In this document: one piece after another, positions 54,123 to 61,843 of the stretch
Layout of the letters: each line of letters begins with the position of its first letter
Position numbering within the stretch: the first letter of the stretch is position 1
NCBI RefSeq assembly: GCF_030814225.1
Contig: NZ_JAUSUR010000001.1
Location: 248,001 to 312,000, forward strand
Direction: 5' to 3'
From: Breznakia pachnodae
GTDB lineage: Bacteria; Bacillota_I; Bacilli_A; Erysipelotrichales; Erysipelotrichaceae
DNA: 64,000 nt
Translations under genes and position numbers: made by a program
The notes under the pieces: model-generated
The model's input: the letters and a program-made list of their open reading frames with translations, nothing else
Database searches by the model: none
What the model was told of the DNA's origin: nothing

Positions 54123-54287
54123 CTAATCTTTTTTTCGATTAATTATCAATGACAGAATAAATGTAATGACAGTACCTGCAAATAATAAAACCACTGCATC
54201 ACCACTTACAAAACCTAAAAAAATTAATATACCTAACATAATTGAAAAAATACTTACAATCTGAAACAAATACTCTAAATATTTCAT
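54123..54287 (-). CDS. Small two-helix membrane protein, first gene of the bacteriocin locus
   Basis: A 54-residue frame beginning MKYLEYLFQIVSIFSIMLGI and ending IINRKKD, with two hydrophobic helices joined by GFVSGD and a positive tail that places it in the membrane with its C-terminus inside. The site is weak (GAGAGATGATATT). It lies 58 bases ahead of the transporter on the same strand. Size and place suit an immunity peptide; function unknown. Confidence 0.5.
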   Translation of the reverse strand: MKYLEYLFQIVSIFSIMLGILIFLGFVSGDAVVLLFAGTVITFILSLIINRKKD

Positions 54288-54345
54288 AATATCATCTCTC
54301 TTCCTACTTATATATATTCAATTTAAATGAAAACCCCTAAAAAAA

Positions 54346-54371
54346 AGATGTACCTTTTTATCAGGTACACC
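54346..54371 (-). terminator. Intrinsic terminator of the gntR/PTS operon
   Basis: GGTGTACC (54371-54364) pairs with GGTACATC (54354-54347), one mismatch, followed by a T run on the minus strand. Confidence 0.75.
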
Positions 54372-55043
54372 TTAAGATGTAATCTCAATTACTTTTTCTT
54401 TTGGATTGTTGAACACTTTCATATAGATAAAAGGTGCTCCACTTTTACGGTTAATAATATTCTCAACCATAATAATCGGCTCATTGATTTTCAGCTCCAG
54501 CATATGTGCATATTGCATTGGCACTAATGTTGGAACAAATCGTTGGGTTAGACTTCCTTGTATAATGAAGTCATTGAAATCTCTTGTCTTTGGCAGATTT
54601 CTAAATTCATCGTCATCAAGATCCAATCGTTTGATATATATTTCCTCAATTGATTGCGGCCTTTCATCTGCTAAACATAATCGTATCATCCTAACTACAG
54701 AATCTTCTCCACTGATGTTTAAATAACTTTGAACTTCGTCAGAAGAAGATGCCTTAACATCAAAATAGATAGATTTATAAGTGATTTCTCTCTCTATGCT
54801 TTTCTCATCTAAAGTTGTGTTCTTTTTACGAAGAACTTCATCTGCAACAAAGGTCCCCTTATTCGAATTTCGATACAGATATCCCTCATCAACAAGAGCA
54901 TCAATCGCCTTGCGAACTGTCATCCTGCTGGCACTGTAGATTACAGCTAAATCACGTTCACTTGGAACAGGTGAATTGGCAGGTAGCTCGCTGATCATTT
55001 CAATTATTTTCTCTTTTATTTGCAGGTAAATTGGAATGCTCAC
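54372..55043 (-). CDS. GntR/HutC-family regulator with UTRA domain
   Basis: A 223-residue regulator. The winged helix covers residues 1-70 (IYLQIKEKIIEMI, PVPSERDLAVIYSASRMTVRKAIDALVDEGYLYRNSNKGTFVA), and a UTRA ligand domain follows (residues 85-223; EYIYIKRLDLDD-like IEEIYIKRLDLDDDEF). Such proteins bind phosphosugars. It starts with GTG (55043) after GAGAGGAGAATTTT. Last gene of the PTS operon that begins at 59081, whose promoter region contains a GTGGTATATACCAC palindrome of the HutC type. Confidence 0.88.
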   Translation of the reverse strand: MSIPIYLQIKEKIIEMISELPANSPVPSERDLAVIYSASRMTVRKAIDALVDEGYLYRNSNKGTFVADEVLRKKNTTLDEKSIEREITYKSIYFDVKASSSDEVQSYLNISGEDSVVRMIRLCLADERPQSIEEIYIKRLDLDDDEFRNLPKTRDFNDFIIQGSLTQRFVPTLVPMQYAHMLELKINEPIIMVENIINRKSGAPFIYMKVFNNPKEKVIEITS

Positions 55044-55118
55044 AAAATTCTCCTCTCATTATTTTTCTTTTTGATATAACAATTATAAGTTAGGACCAAA
55101 AAAATAACAAGACTCTAA

Positions 55119-56207
55119 TTATTCCATAAACGCAAATGCACGCCAAGGTTCAATATAGTCTAACAGCATTCGCTCATTTTCTGGTATTGTCCCAATTACG
55201 TTTTTACGTCCATCATTTGGCATATCCTTCAATACAATATGTAATTCTCCTTTGTAACGTGAATATTCATCATTTACGATAATTACATCTCCACGTTTTA
55301 AATCACGAGTATTCGCTGCAGGAACACTCTCTTTAGCATACGTTACACGAGGCATCGTAGAACGTGCCATATACTCACTCATATCCCCACGAACGAAATG
55401 TTTATGTTCGAAGATAATTTTTCGTTCAGTTGGGTGTAATTCTTTTTCATAATCAATTTTAAATGTAAGTAAATTTGGATTAATTTTCGCACATGCTTCT
55501 AGTTCTTCTTTAGAAGCAAATGCATTTCCAATAATTACATCATCTATCATCTGCGTCGCACATAAGTGACGCATTTGCACATCTATTGGTAAATCACGGT
55601 GGATTTCTAACGTACATAGTCCTTCATTTACTGGCCAAGGTCCAAATGTATTATCATTTTGTGATGATACAAAGGCTGCAATTTGAAGCCCATGTTCCTT
55701 GATCATATTGTTACATAGGTCAAAGTGTTTTTCACTCAATCCTGTATAACGTTGTGGATAGAAATTATGACATGTAATCATTGACTCCTTGTTAGGATAA
55801 TGAGATACGATATTATCAATATATCCATTTCCAAAACTAGCATTAATTTCAATTTTTAATCCTTCTTTATTATATGTCATCATACTTTCTTTTAATCCAT
55901 CAAATCCTTCATCAAGACGAATACCATCTGCATGCATTTCTTTAAAGAATGAAAGATCATCATAACTTACACCAAGTTTTTCAAATACAAATGGTGCAAC
56001 ATCTAAAATAACTTCCATTCCAAATTCATGAGCATAATCTATCATCTCTCTGAATTCAATTAATATTTCTTCTTTACTTCTTCCTTCAACACTTAATAAA
56101 CAAGTAAAGATTCTTTTAAAACCACTATTTGCAGCTTGTTCAATATACTTTTTATTATCCTCTAACGCTGCATGTTCTGGATAAACTGATATACCTAGTC
56201 TTGCCAT
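55119..56207 (-). CDS. MupG-like 6-phospho-muramidase (DUF871)
   Basis: A 362-residue TIM-barrel protein of the DUF871/MupG family. It opens MARLGISVYPEHAALEDNKKYI and shows GFKRIFTCLLSVEG, EVILDVAPFVFEKLG, GIRLDEGFDG, ITCHNFYPQRYTGLS and a C-terminal cyclophilin-like part (YKGELHIVLKDMPNDGRKNVIG). Staphylococcal MupG cleaves MurNAc-6-phosphate disaccharides inside the cell; the family also covers other phosphoglycosides. Start ATG 56207 with AAAGGAGGAAAT. A terminator hairpin precedes it, so its level is probably lower than that of the PTS genes. Confidence 0.82.
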   Translation of the reverse strand: MARLGISVYPEHAALEDNKKYIEQAANSGFKRIFTCLLSVEGRSKEEILIEFREMIDYAHEFGMEVILDVAPFVFEKLGVSYDDLSFFKEMHADGIRLDEGFDGLKESMMTYNKEGLKIEINASFGNGYIDNIVSHYPNKESMITCHNFYPQRYTGLSEKHFDLCNNMIKEHGLQIAAFVSSQNDNTFGPWPVNEGLCTLEIHRDLPIDVQMRHLCATQMIDDVIIGNAFASKEELEACAKINPNLLTFKIDYEKELHPTERKIIFEHKHFVRGDMSEYMARSTMPRVTYAKESVPAANTRDLKRGDVIIVNDEYSRYKGELHIVLKDMPNDGRKNVIGTIPENERMLLDYIEPWRAFAFME

Positions 56208-56221
56208 ATTTCCTCCTTTTA

Positions 56222-56249
56222 AGAAAAAAGAGAATGTGTTAACATTCTC
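56222..56249 (-). terminator. Intra-operon terminator before the MupG-like gene
   Basis: GAGAATGT (56249-56242) and ACATTCTC (56237-56230) with a TAA-containing loop, then TTTTTTCTT. The stem overlaps the DUF3284 stop and ends 15 bases before the mupG start, so readthrough must occur. Confidence 0.75.
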
Positions 56250-56688
56250 CAATTTGTCCTTGCATCATTGCTTCTAATTGATTTAACACTAGATTTGCTT
56301 TCTTTTTATTTGAGCGCTTATAGAGTTTAGACATAAGTCCATAATTCAAATTCTGACTTTTCTTCTCTGACATAAACTCTTCATTATAGGTTAGGTTAAA
56401 ATGCGAATCATCTACATCTTCAAGTTTGTATGATAGAGTATTAAATCCTTGTGCACTTTCAAAAGTCGCCTCATAAATAGTTGGAACTTCAAGTTGTGTA
56501 ATTGTTACTCTAATTAGTCCTTCTTTTCCGACTTTAGTTTTAAGTTGTTTTTTGTAAGAATATCCCTTACCTATATCTTCCAGCTTCACTTGTTTTCCTT
56601 GAGCCTCTGAAATATCTTCTAATAATGAATCCATTAAAATTGAAAATAGCTTTTCTTTTGACCCCTCAATTACTCTTGTGACTTCCAT
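56239..56688 (-). CDS. DUF3284 protein of the PTS operon
   Basis: A 149-residue soluble protein of the DUF3284 family, START/SRPBCC-like in pattern: MEVTRVIEGSKEKLFSILMDSLLEDISEAQG, a central beta sheet (YEATFESAQGFNTLSYKLEDVDDSHFNLTYNEEF) and a final long helix. Members are regularly found in PTS operons of Firmicutes; their role is unknown. ATG 56688 (AAAGGAGACTCATAAT) is preferred over the frame to 56754, which overlaps another small gene. Confidence 0.75.
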   Translation of the reverse strand: MEVTRVIEGSKEKLFSILMDSLLEDISEAQGKQVKLEDIGKGYSYKKQLKTKVGKEGLIRVTITQLEVPTIYEATFESAQGFNTLSYKLEDVDDSHFNLTYNEEFMSEKKSQNLNYGLMSKLYKRSNKKKANLVLNQLEAMMQGQIGEC

Positions 56689-56689
56689 A

Positions 56690-56845
56690 TTATGAGTCTC
56701 CTTTCTTCTTTCTAAATAATAATACTGCACCAACGATTGCCATGGTAATACCACTTACAATTCCTGGTAAACTATCTGCCATCGTTGATGATAATAATAC
56801 GATCACACAACCAATACTGATTAAAAACAATGACCATTCTTTCAT
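56690..56845 (-). CDS. Small membrane protein of the PTS operon, 51 residues
   Basis: The frame ATG 56845 to TAA 56690 encodes MKEWSLFLISIGCVIVLLSS, a DSLPGI turn, a second hydrophobic segment VSGITMAIVGAVLLF and the tail RKKKGDS. It ends one base before the DUF3284 start, whose ribosome site is inside its last codons. Two helices in a hairpin are predicted. It fits the operon spacing and is probably real; function unknown. Confidence 0.6.
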   Translation of the reverse strand: MKEWSLFLISIGCVIVLLSSTMADSLPGIVSGITMAIVGAVLLFRKKKGDS

Positions 56846-56864
56846 AGTTAGCGCTCCAATCTTA

Positions 56865-57080
56865 TTATTCTGCTTTTACTTGAAAGTAAAGAACCGCTCC
56901 CACTTCAGTTGCTTTAATAGCTGCTTTCGCAGTTGTTGCTGCATCTTCCATGTCTTCTGCATTTACAGAAAATTTAAGATTGATTCCACTTTTTCCTTCA
57001 AATTTATATTGGTATTTCTCAATACCTTCTACTGTTTCAATAACGAAATCTTGTTTAATTGGACAAGATATAATAATCAT
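56865..57080 (-). CDS. Small conserved-type protein between EIIA and the membrane peptide
   Basis: A 71-residue alpha/beta protein without membrane span: IIISCPIKQDFVIETVEGIE, then KFSVNAEDMEDAATTAKAAIKATEVGAVLYFQVKAE. The pattern suggests a small ferredoxin-like beta-alpha-beta unit. It is 15 bases after the EIIA stop with a GAGGTGGTATT site. Such small proteins recur in lactose/cellobiose-type PTS operons, but no function is known to me. Confidence 0.6.
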   Translation of the reverse strand: MIIISCPIKQDFVIETVEGIEKYQYKFEGKSGINLKFSVNAEDMEDAATTAKAAIKATEVGAVLYFQVKAE

Positions 57081-57095
57081 AATACCACCTCTATT

Positions 57096-57404
57096 TTATC
57101 CTATTTTCTTGTATACATCAATGAACTCACCAGCAAGAATCTTGAATGCTTCAGCACTCATTAACTGATCTTCTGCATGTAGTAATAATAATGTAATAGG
57201 TCCTAATTCTCCATTTGCTTCACTTTGAATTAGTTGAGCATGTGCATGGTGTCCTTCGGTAAAGAATTTTTCACCTTCCACGATTGCTTCCTGAGCTTTT
57301 TCATAATCCCCCGCTTTTGCATGTTGAATTGCTTCGATAAAACTACTTCTCGCCCCTCCAACGTTTGAGATGATTTGAAAAGCTATTAATTCTAATCCTT
57401 CCAT
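57096..57404 (-). CDS. PTS lactose/cellobiose-family IIA component
   Basis: A 102-residue all-helical trimeric IIA. It begins MEGLELIAFQIISNVGGARSSFIEAI; the phospho-histidine lies in FTEGHHAHAQLIQSEA (near residue 75), and the metal-binding aspartate in LLHAEDQLMSAE. ATG 57404 follows TTGGAGGTATTA; the frame to 57416 lacks a site. It follows EIIC, separated by a strong hairpin. Confidence 0.92.
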   Translation of the reverse strand: MEGLELIAFQIISNVGGARSSFIEAIQHAKAGDYEKAQEAIVEGEKFFTEGHHAHAQLIQSEANGELGPITLLLLHAEDQLMSAEAFKILAGEFIDVYKKIG

Positions 57405-57422
57405 TAATACCTCCAAAATATG

Positions 57423-57446
57423 TTAGGAGGGAAGTTTCCCTCCTAA
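57423..57446 (-). terminator. Strong hairpin between EIIC and EIIA genes
   Basis: TTAGGAGGG and CCCTCCTAA arms (57438-57446 and 57423-57431) with a six-base loop. Only a weak T run follows on the minus strand, so it may be an attenuator or RNA-stabilising hairpin. Confidence 0.6.
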
Positions 57447-57459
57447 TTTAAATTATATT

Positions 57460-58752
57460 TTATTCTTCTATTGTATCGTTTAAATCAACTTTGTTTCCGA
57501 TAAGAACGAATACTCCCCAAATAACGACAGCAATACTTCCACCTGTAGCTAGGAATGCGTAAATCACTGGTGGCATTACCCAAGGTACTGGTGTAAATAC
57601 TGGAGGAACAATTCCTAATGCTGTTGCAGCATATGCGATGATTGTTAAAATAATTGGTACGATCATCCAAGGAATGAAATATACTGGGTTTAATACAATT
57701 GGCATACCAAACATAACAGGTTCGTTAATGTTGAATGCTCCCATTGGTGCACTTAATTTTGCAATAGCTCTAGATTCTTCTTTCTTAGAGAAAATGAAGA
57801 TAGCAATGATGAATGCAATTGTACATCCTGCACCACCCATCCATACATATGCATCAAATGATCCACGTGTCCAGATGTAAGGTAATTCACTAACTGCAGT
57901 TCCTGCAATATAAGCTGCATTGTTTGCGTTTGTAGCTGTTAAGTATACACCATCTAATACTGGTGCAAGTACGTTGGTACCATGGATACCAAAGAACCAG
58001 AATAACTGAACAGCAATAATAACGATAATAACTGCTCCAAAACCTTGTGATAATGATAAGAAAGGTTGTTGGATGTATTCAAGAATCAAGTCTCCAATTG
58101 CTTTTCCTGTTCCTAGGTTTACTAGGTAAGCAATAATAGCACATAAGTAGATTGCCAACAGACCTGGAATAATAGCAGTAAATGCTTTAGAGACTGCTGG
58201 TGGAACTGAATCCGGTAATTTAATTGTAATGTTTTTATTAATTAATTTTGAGTAAACAATTGAAGACAATAAACCGATAATTAATGCTGTAAATAATCCA
58301 CTTGAATTTAAGTAAGCATAATTAATATGTCCCCAAGCACCAATTTCTTCACCAGCTTCACTAACTACTGTGATTGCTTGTGGTGTTACTGCAATAAACG
58401 CTGCTACTGCGATTACACCACCAGCTAATGCTGGAGCTTTGTATGCTTTTGCAATATAATATCCTAATGCGAAAACGAATACTAATGAAATTATTGCTAG
58501 TGTTCCCCACCAGACATTTCCATTTACACCGATAATACCTTGAACGATGTCTGAGCTAACAAAACTATCCCATCCCCATTCAGTAGGTAAATCTCTAAAG
58601 AATACGTTTAATAATGTTGCAACTGCTCCAGCCATTGTAACTGGCATAATTGCGATAAATGCATCACGAATTGCAACTAAATGTTTTTGTGATCCAATCT
58701 TTGCTGCTACTGGAACAAAATGTTGTTCCATCCATGCTGTAAAACTTTTCAT
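57460..58752 (-). CDS. PTS lactose/cellobiose-family IIC permease
   Basis: A 430-residue membrane permease with about ten helices. MKSFTAWMEQHFVPVAAKIGSQKHLVAIRDAFIAIMPV is the standard start of CelB-like IIC proteins; LFWFFGIHGTNVLAPVLDGVY and FNINEPVMFGMPIVLNPVYFIPW contain the substrate-binding loop with its conserved NEP. It transports a disaccharide, cellobiose-like or muropeptide-derived, with IIB and IIA of the same operon. ATG 58752 follows AAAAAAGGAGAATAAT. Confidence 0.93.
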   Translation of the reverse strand: MKSFTAWMEQHFVPVAAKIGSQKHLVAIRDAFIAIMPVTMAGAVATLLNVFFRDLPTEWGWDSFVSSDIVQGIIGVNGNVWWGTLAIISLVFVFALGYYIAKAYKAPALAGGVIAVAAFIAVTPQAITVVSEAGEEIGAWGHINYAYLNSSGLFTALIIGLLSSIVYSKLINKNITIKLPDSVPPAVSKAFTAIIPGLLAIYLCAIIAYLVNLGTGKAIGDLILEYIQQPFLSLSQGFGAVIIVIIAVQLFWFFGIHGTNVLAPVLDGVYLTATNANNAAYIAGTAVSELPYIWTRGSFDAYVWMGGAGCTIAFIIAIFIFSKKEESRAIAKLSAPMGAFNINEPVMFGMPIVLNPVYFIPWMIVPIILTIIAYAATALGIVPPVFTPVPWVMPPVIYAFLATGGSIAVVIWGVFVLIGNKVDLNDTIEE

Positions 58753-58778
58753 ATTATTCTCCTTTTTTTATCTTCTTT

Positions 58779-59081
58779 TTACTTCACTAATGCTAATGCA
58801 TCTTCTAATACTTTTTTACCATTCATCATTCCATAACTTGCCATATCGATAACCATAACTGGTTTCTCATTATTCACACGTTCTTTCATCTTTGCTTCAA
58901 GATAACGAACTTGTGGTCCTAGACAAATTACGTCAGCCTTTGGTAATTCTGTTTCTGATTGTGCATCACCAACTGCCCAAATCGTAGTTTCAATCCCTTT
59001 TTCGTCAGCAGCTTCTTGCATCTTTTTAACAAGAGCACTAGTCGACATTCCTGCTGAACAAACCAATAGAATATTTGTCAC
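58779..59081 (-). CDS. PTS lactose/cellobiose-family IIB component
   Basis: A 100-residue IIB with phospho-cysteine in NILLVCSAGMSTSALVKKM (Cys8), then IWAVGDAQSETELPKADVICLGPQVRY and a C-terminal helix. It starts with GTG 59081 (AAAGGAGGAAGCATTC ahead); the open frame to 59162 would run through the promoter and operator. First gene of the operon. Confidence 0.92.
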   Translation of the reverse strand: MTNILLVCSAGMSTSALVKKMQEAADEKGIETTIWAVGDAQSETELPKADVICLGPQVRYLEAKMKERVNNEKPVMVIDMASYGMMNGKKVLEDALALVK

Positions 59082-59098
59082 GAATGCTTCCTCCTTTC

Positions 59099-59152
59099 GT
59101 GGTATATACCACTTTCCTACTCCTAATATAACATAATTCTCACACAATGCAA
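59099..59152 (-). promoter_or_regulatory. Promoter and GntR operator of the PTS/MupG operon
   Basis: TTGCAT (59152-59147), a 16-base spacer and TATATT (59130-59125), then the perfect palindrome GTGGTATATACCAC (59099-59112) between transcription start and ribosome site. TGGT-6-ACCA palindromes are typical HutC/NagR-type sites, fitting the operon's own GntR regulator. Confidence 0.78.
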
Positions 59153-59172
59153 GCGTTTTCATCTAATTTTCA

Positions 59173-59203
59173 CAAAAAAAAGATTACCTGGTTGGTAACC
59201 TCT
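59173..59203 (-). terminator. Intrinsic terminator of the DUF885 gene
   Basis: AGGTTACC (59201-59194 region) pairs with GGTAATCT (59188-59181), one wobble, followed by eight T on the minus strand. Confidence 0.75.
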
Positions 59204-59209
59204 CTTTTT

Positions 59210-60967
59210 TTATTCACCTACTAATTCACTCATAACGTAGTCTTCAACGATACTATAAGGTGCTGAACCTACATTTAGAATCGCTTCATGATATTCCTTA
59301 TCTGTTACATCAGAATTCTCCTCTTGAACCTTTTCTCTTAAGTCTTTAAATCTGAATCCAGCTCCATAATATTTTGAGAATACTCCTGGAGAATGCAACA
59401 ACTGTTCGTATTGACTAGTCGCCACATCGTTCGTATAACCCATACTCACTAGAGCAGAAACTGCATCATCTTTACTGATTCCATCATAATGGATTTCAAC
59501 ATCCAATAATAAAATCTCGATGTATGTATATTGCATCAGGTATGTGTATAGAGTTGCTGCATCTGCATCGTTTGCATATTTCGCAGAATAGTTTTCTACA
59601 TAGTTTGCATACCCTTCTGTATATCCATCAAAATCCATCAGTTGACGAATGATTGGTTGTTCTTGCTCTTTGTAGTATTGTGTCTGGTACATATGCCCAG
59701 GGAATCCTTCATGAGCAATTGTAAGATATGAATCTTCACTGTACTCACTATTTAAAACCATTAACTCAGCAGAATCTAAAGAATCTACTGGACTGATAAA
59801 GTAAGCAGCTGAAGCCTCAAAAATTGACTGCATGGATTCTGGAACAATTTCCATATCATATTCTAATTCACGAATTTTTGGAAAGTCATCTGCCATTTCA
59901 TCTTTTAATTCATTTAATACTTCTGTAGGGTTTGTTGCATCTGTATAATCGATTACATCATTTCCTGATGCATCCATTACACGATCAAGTATTGTTGAGT
60001 CTTTCATCATCATTGACTGTGCATCACTTAAGACATCCGTTTGTTTCTCTTCAAGATATTCACGATACTCTTCCACTGTTTCAAATCCAGTGTTTGCACT
60101 AATCAATTCTTCATAGTATTCTTTTCCATCATCATAAACAACTGCATATCCTTCATCTTTTGTTGTTTTCACATCAAGTGCTTCTACTTTTTCTTTTAAA
60201 GATGTATATGCCTGTTTCAGATCTTCTTCTACATATTTCTTGTTGGTAGCTTTATATTCTTCTTTTTCTGTATCACTTAATCCATCTAATCCATCAATTT
60301 TTTCATTGAATGAATCAATCAGGAACGTTTGGTCTCCATCAATATAATCTGTACATTGTTCAATTAATGCAGTAATCTGACTTGGAGTCATCCCATAACC
60401 TGCGTCCTGACGATCTTGTTCATGATCTGCAAGTGCTTCATAATAATCCTTTGTTGTTTTTAATAAATTCAAATAAGAATCTACATCACTTTGTGTACGA
60501 AACTTATAGAAATAAAAATTTAAAGGCATGTTGCTTGGAGCCCCATACATTGTATCCAAATAATTTGTATTCAGATAATATGCAGCATCATCACTCATAT
60601 CAGTAGAAGTATCAAAGTACGCCAACATAACATCATATGTTAATTGTTGATCTTTACTTAATGAACTGCGAGAAAAATCTTTGATTTCATCATAGATTTT
60701 ATCCATTTCCTCAACACTTTCATCATATTCTTCTCTTGATGGTAGTGTATATTCATATAACTCATCTTTGTAACCAGCTGCTTCTTTATCTACGAATGTA
60801 TAGTTCAACCCATAATCTGTAGCGCTGTATAATTCTGATGGTAAGTTTTCAACATACTCATCAAACTCTTTGTTTGGTTCACTAGCTGTTCCATCGTCAC
60901 TGCCACTACAAGCAACTAATCCAACTGCCAATGACAGAACGCATAATAACTTAATAAACTTTTTCAT
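59210..60967 (-). CDS. DUF885-family lipoprotein, putative metallopeptidase
   Basis: A 585-residue secreted lipoprotein. Signal MKKFIKLLCVLSLAVGLVAC with lipobox LVAC (Cys20). The mostly helical DUF885 domain contains the zinc motif AHEGFPGHMYQTQY near residue 415, followed by LMDFDGYTEGYANYVE with the downstream glutamate expected of gluzincin-like peptidases, and the conserved ending LREKVQEENSDVTDKEYHEAILNVGSAPYSIVED split over several motifs. It likely degrades peptides at the membrane's outer face. It starts eight bases after yitT. Confidence 0.85.
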   Translation of the reverse strand: MKKFIKLLCVLSLAVGLVACSGSDDGTASEPNKEFDEYVENLPSELYSATDYGLNYTFVDKEAAGYKDELYEYTLPSREEYDESVEEMDKIYDEIKDFSRSSLSKDQQLTYDVMLAYFDTSTDMSDDAAYYLNTNYLDTMYGAPSNMPLNFYFYKFRTQSDVDSYLNLLKTTKDYYEALADHEQDRQDAGYGMTPSQITALIEQCTDYIDGDQTFLIDSFNEKIDGLDGLSDTEKEEYKATNKKYVEEDLKQAYTSLKEKVEALDVKTTKDEGYAVVYDDGKEYYEELISANTGFETVEEYREYLEEKQTDVLSDAQSMMMKDSTILDRVMDASGNDVIDYTDATNPTEVLNELKDEMADDFPKIRELEYDMEIVPESMQSIFEASAAYFISPVDSLDSAELMVLNSEYSEDSYLTIAHEGFPGHMYQTQYYKEQEQPIIRQLMDFDGYTEGYANYVENYSAKYANDADAATLYTYLMQYTYIEILLLDVEIHYDGISKDDAVSALVSMGYTNDVATSQYEQLLHSPGVFSKYYGAGFRFKDLREKVQEENSDVTDKEYHEAILNVGSAPYSIVEDYVMSELVGE

Positions 60968-60975
60968 GTTTCCTC

Positions 60976-61842
60976 CTATAGTCGTTTTTGAAAGTTTCCA
61001 CTTACACTTAGTCCTTCACTAAAAATAATAAATGCATGTTCGTCAAACATCTTAACTTTCTTTTTCAACAATGGAATTTCATACTTTGATATTGCTGTAA
61101 TCATGATATATGTTCCCTCATGGGTATAACCACCTGCGCCTTCCCAAAAGGTAACCCCTCGATGCATGTGATCAACAATATAATCCATCACTTCAATATG
61201 TCGTGTAAAAATCATTGCTGTCATATTTATATTTTGATAATGAACTTTGTCCACAACAAAATTAAATACTACTAAATAAATCATAAAATATATTGCCGTT
61301 TCAACGTTGAACAATAACGCATAAGTAACAAACAGAAAACTGTTTACAATAATTGATAATCGTCCAACACTAAAATTCGAAAATTTTCTTGTAAAAAAAA
61401 CACCTAGTATGTCTAATCCACCACCAGATCCTCTGGCTCTTAAAATACAACCAATACCAAACCCAGAGATAATCCCTCCAACCAGACAAGATGCTAATAT
61501 ATCGTCCAAAATTGGCGTCTGTAATACTGGTATAATTGCCAGAAAAAGCGTCTGTGTAAGCACACTTAGGATTGTTAAAAAGAAAAAGCGCTTAGAGATA
61601 TTTCGATAAGCCAATATCATCAGTGGAACATTCAAAATAAAGTTAATAATCCCACTTACTTCAAAAGGAAAATGAATTCCTGCATCACTGAGCAGTGTTC
61701 TTAACACTTGTGAGAACCCCATTACTCCACCACTGTACATATGAATTGGTGTAATAAATAAACTGATTCCCAAAGTAAATACAAAGGTTCCAAATACAAC
61801 AATAATGGCATTCCTTGAATATCGTTTCATCGTTTTTTTCAT
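60976..61842 (-). CDS. YitT-family membrane protein (DUF161/DUF2179)
   Basis: A 288-residue protein with five or six membrane helices in the first 200 residues (IIVVFGTFVFTLGISLFI, then SGGVMGFSQVLRTLL, GIGCILRARGSGGGLDILG) and a C-terminal cytosolic DUF2179 domain (YIMITAISKYEIPLLKKKVK, HAFIIFSEGLSVSGNF). Family members are of unsettled transport function. Start uncertain: ATG 61842, two bases after the proC stop, or in-frame GTG 61851 overlapping it. It is part of a proC-yitT-DUF885 unit. Confidence 0.82.
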   Translation of the reverse strand: MKKTMKRYSRNAIIVVFGTFVFTLGISLFITPIHMYSGGVMGFSQVLRTLLSDAGIHFPFEVSGIINFILNVPLMILAYRNISKRFFFLTILSVLTQTLFLAIIPVLQTPILDDILASCLVGGIISGFGIGCILRARGSGGGLDILGVFFTRKFSNFSVGRLSIIVNSFLFVTYALLFNVETAIYFMIYLVVFNFVVDKVHYQNINMTAMIFTRHIEVMDYIVDHMHRGVTFWEGAGGYTHEGTYIMITAISKYEIPLLKKKVKMFDEHAFIIFSEGLSVSGNFQKRL

Positions 61843-61843
61843 A

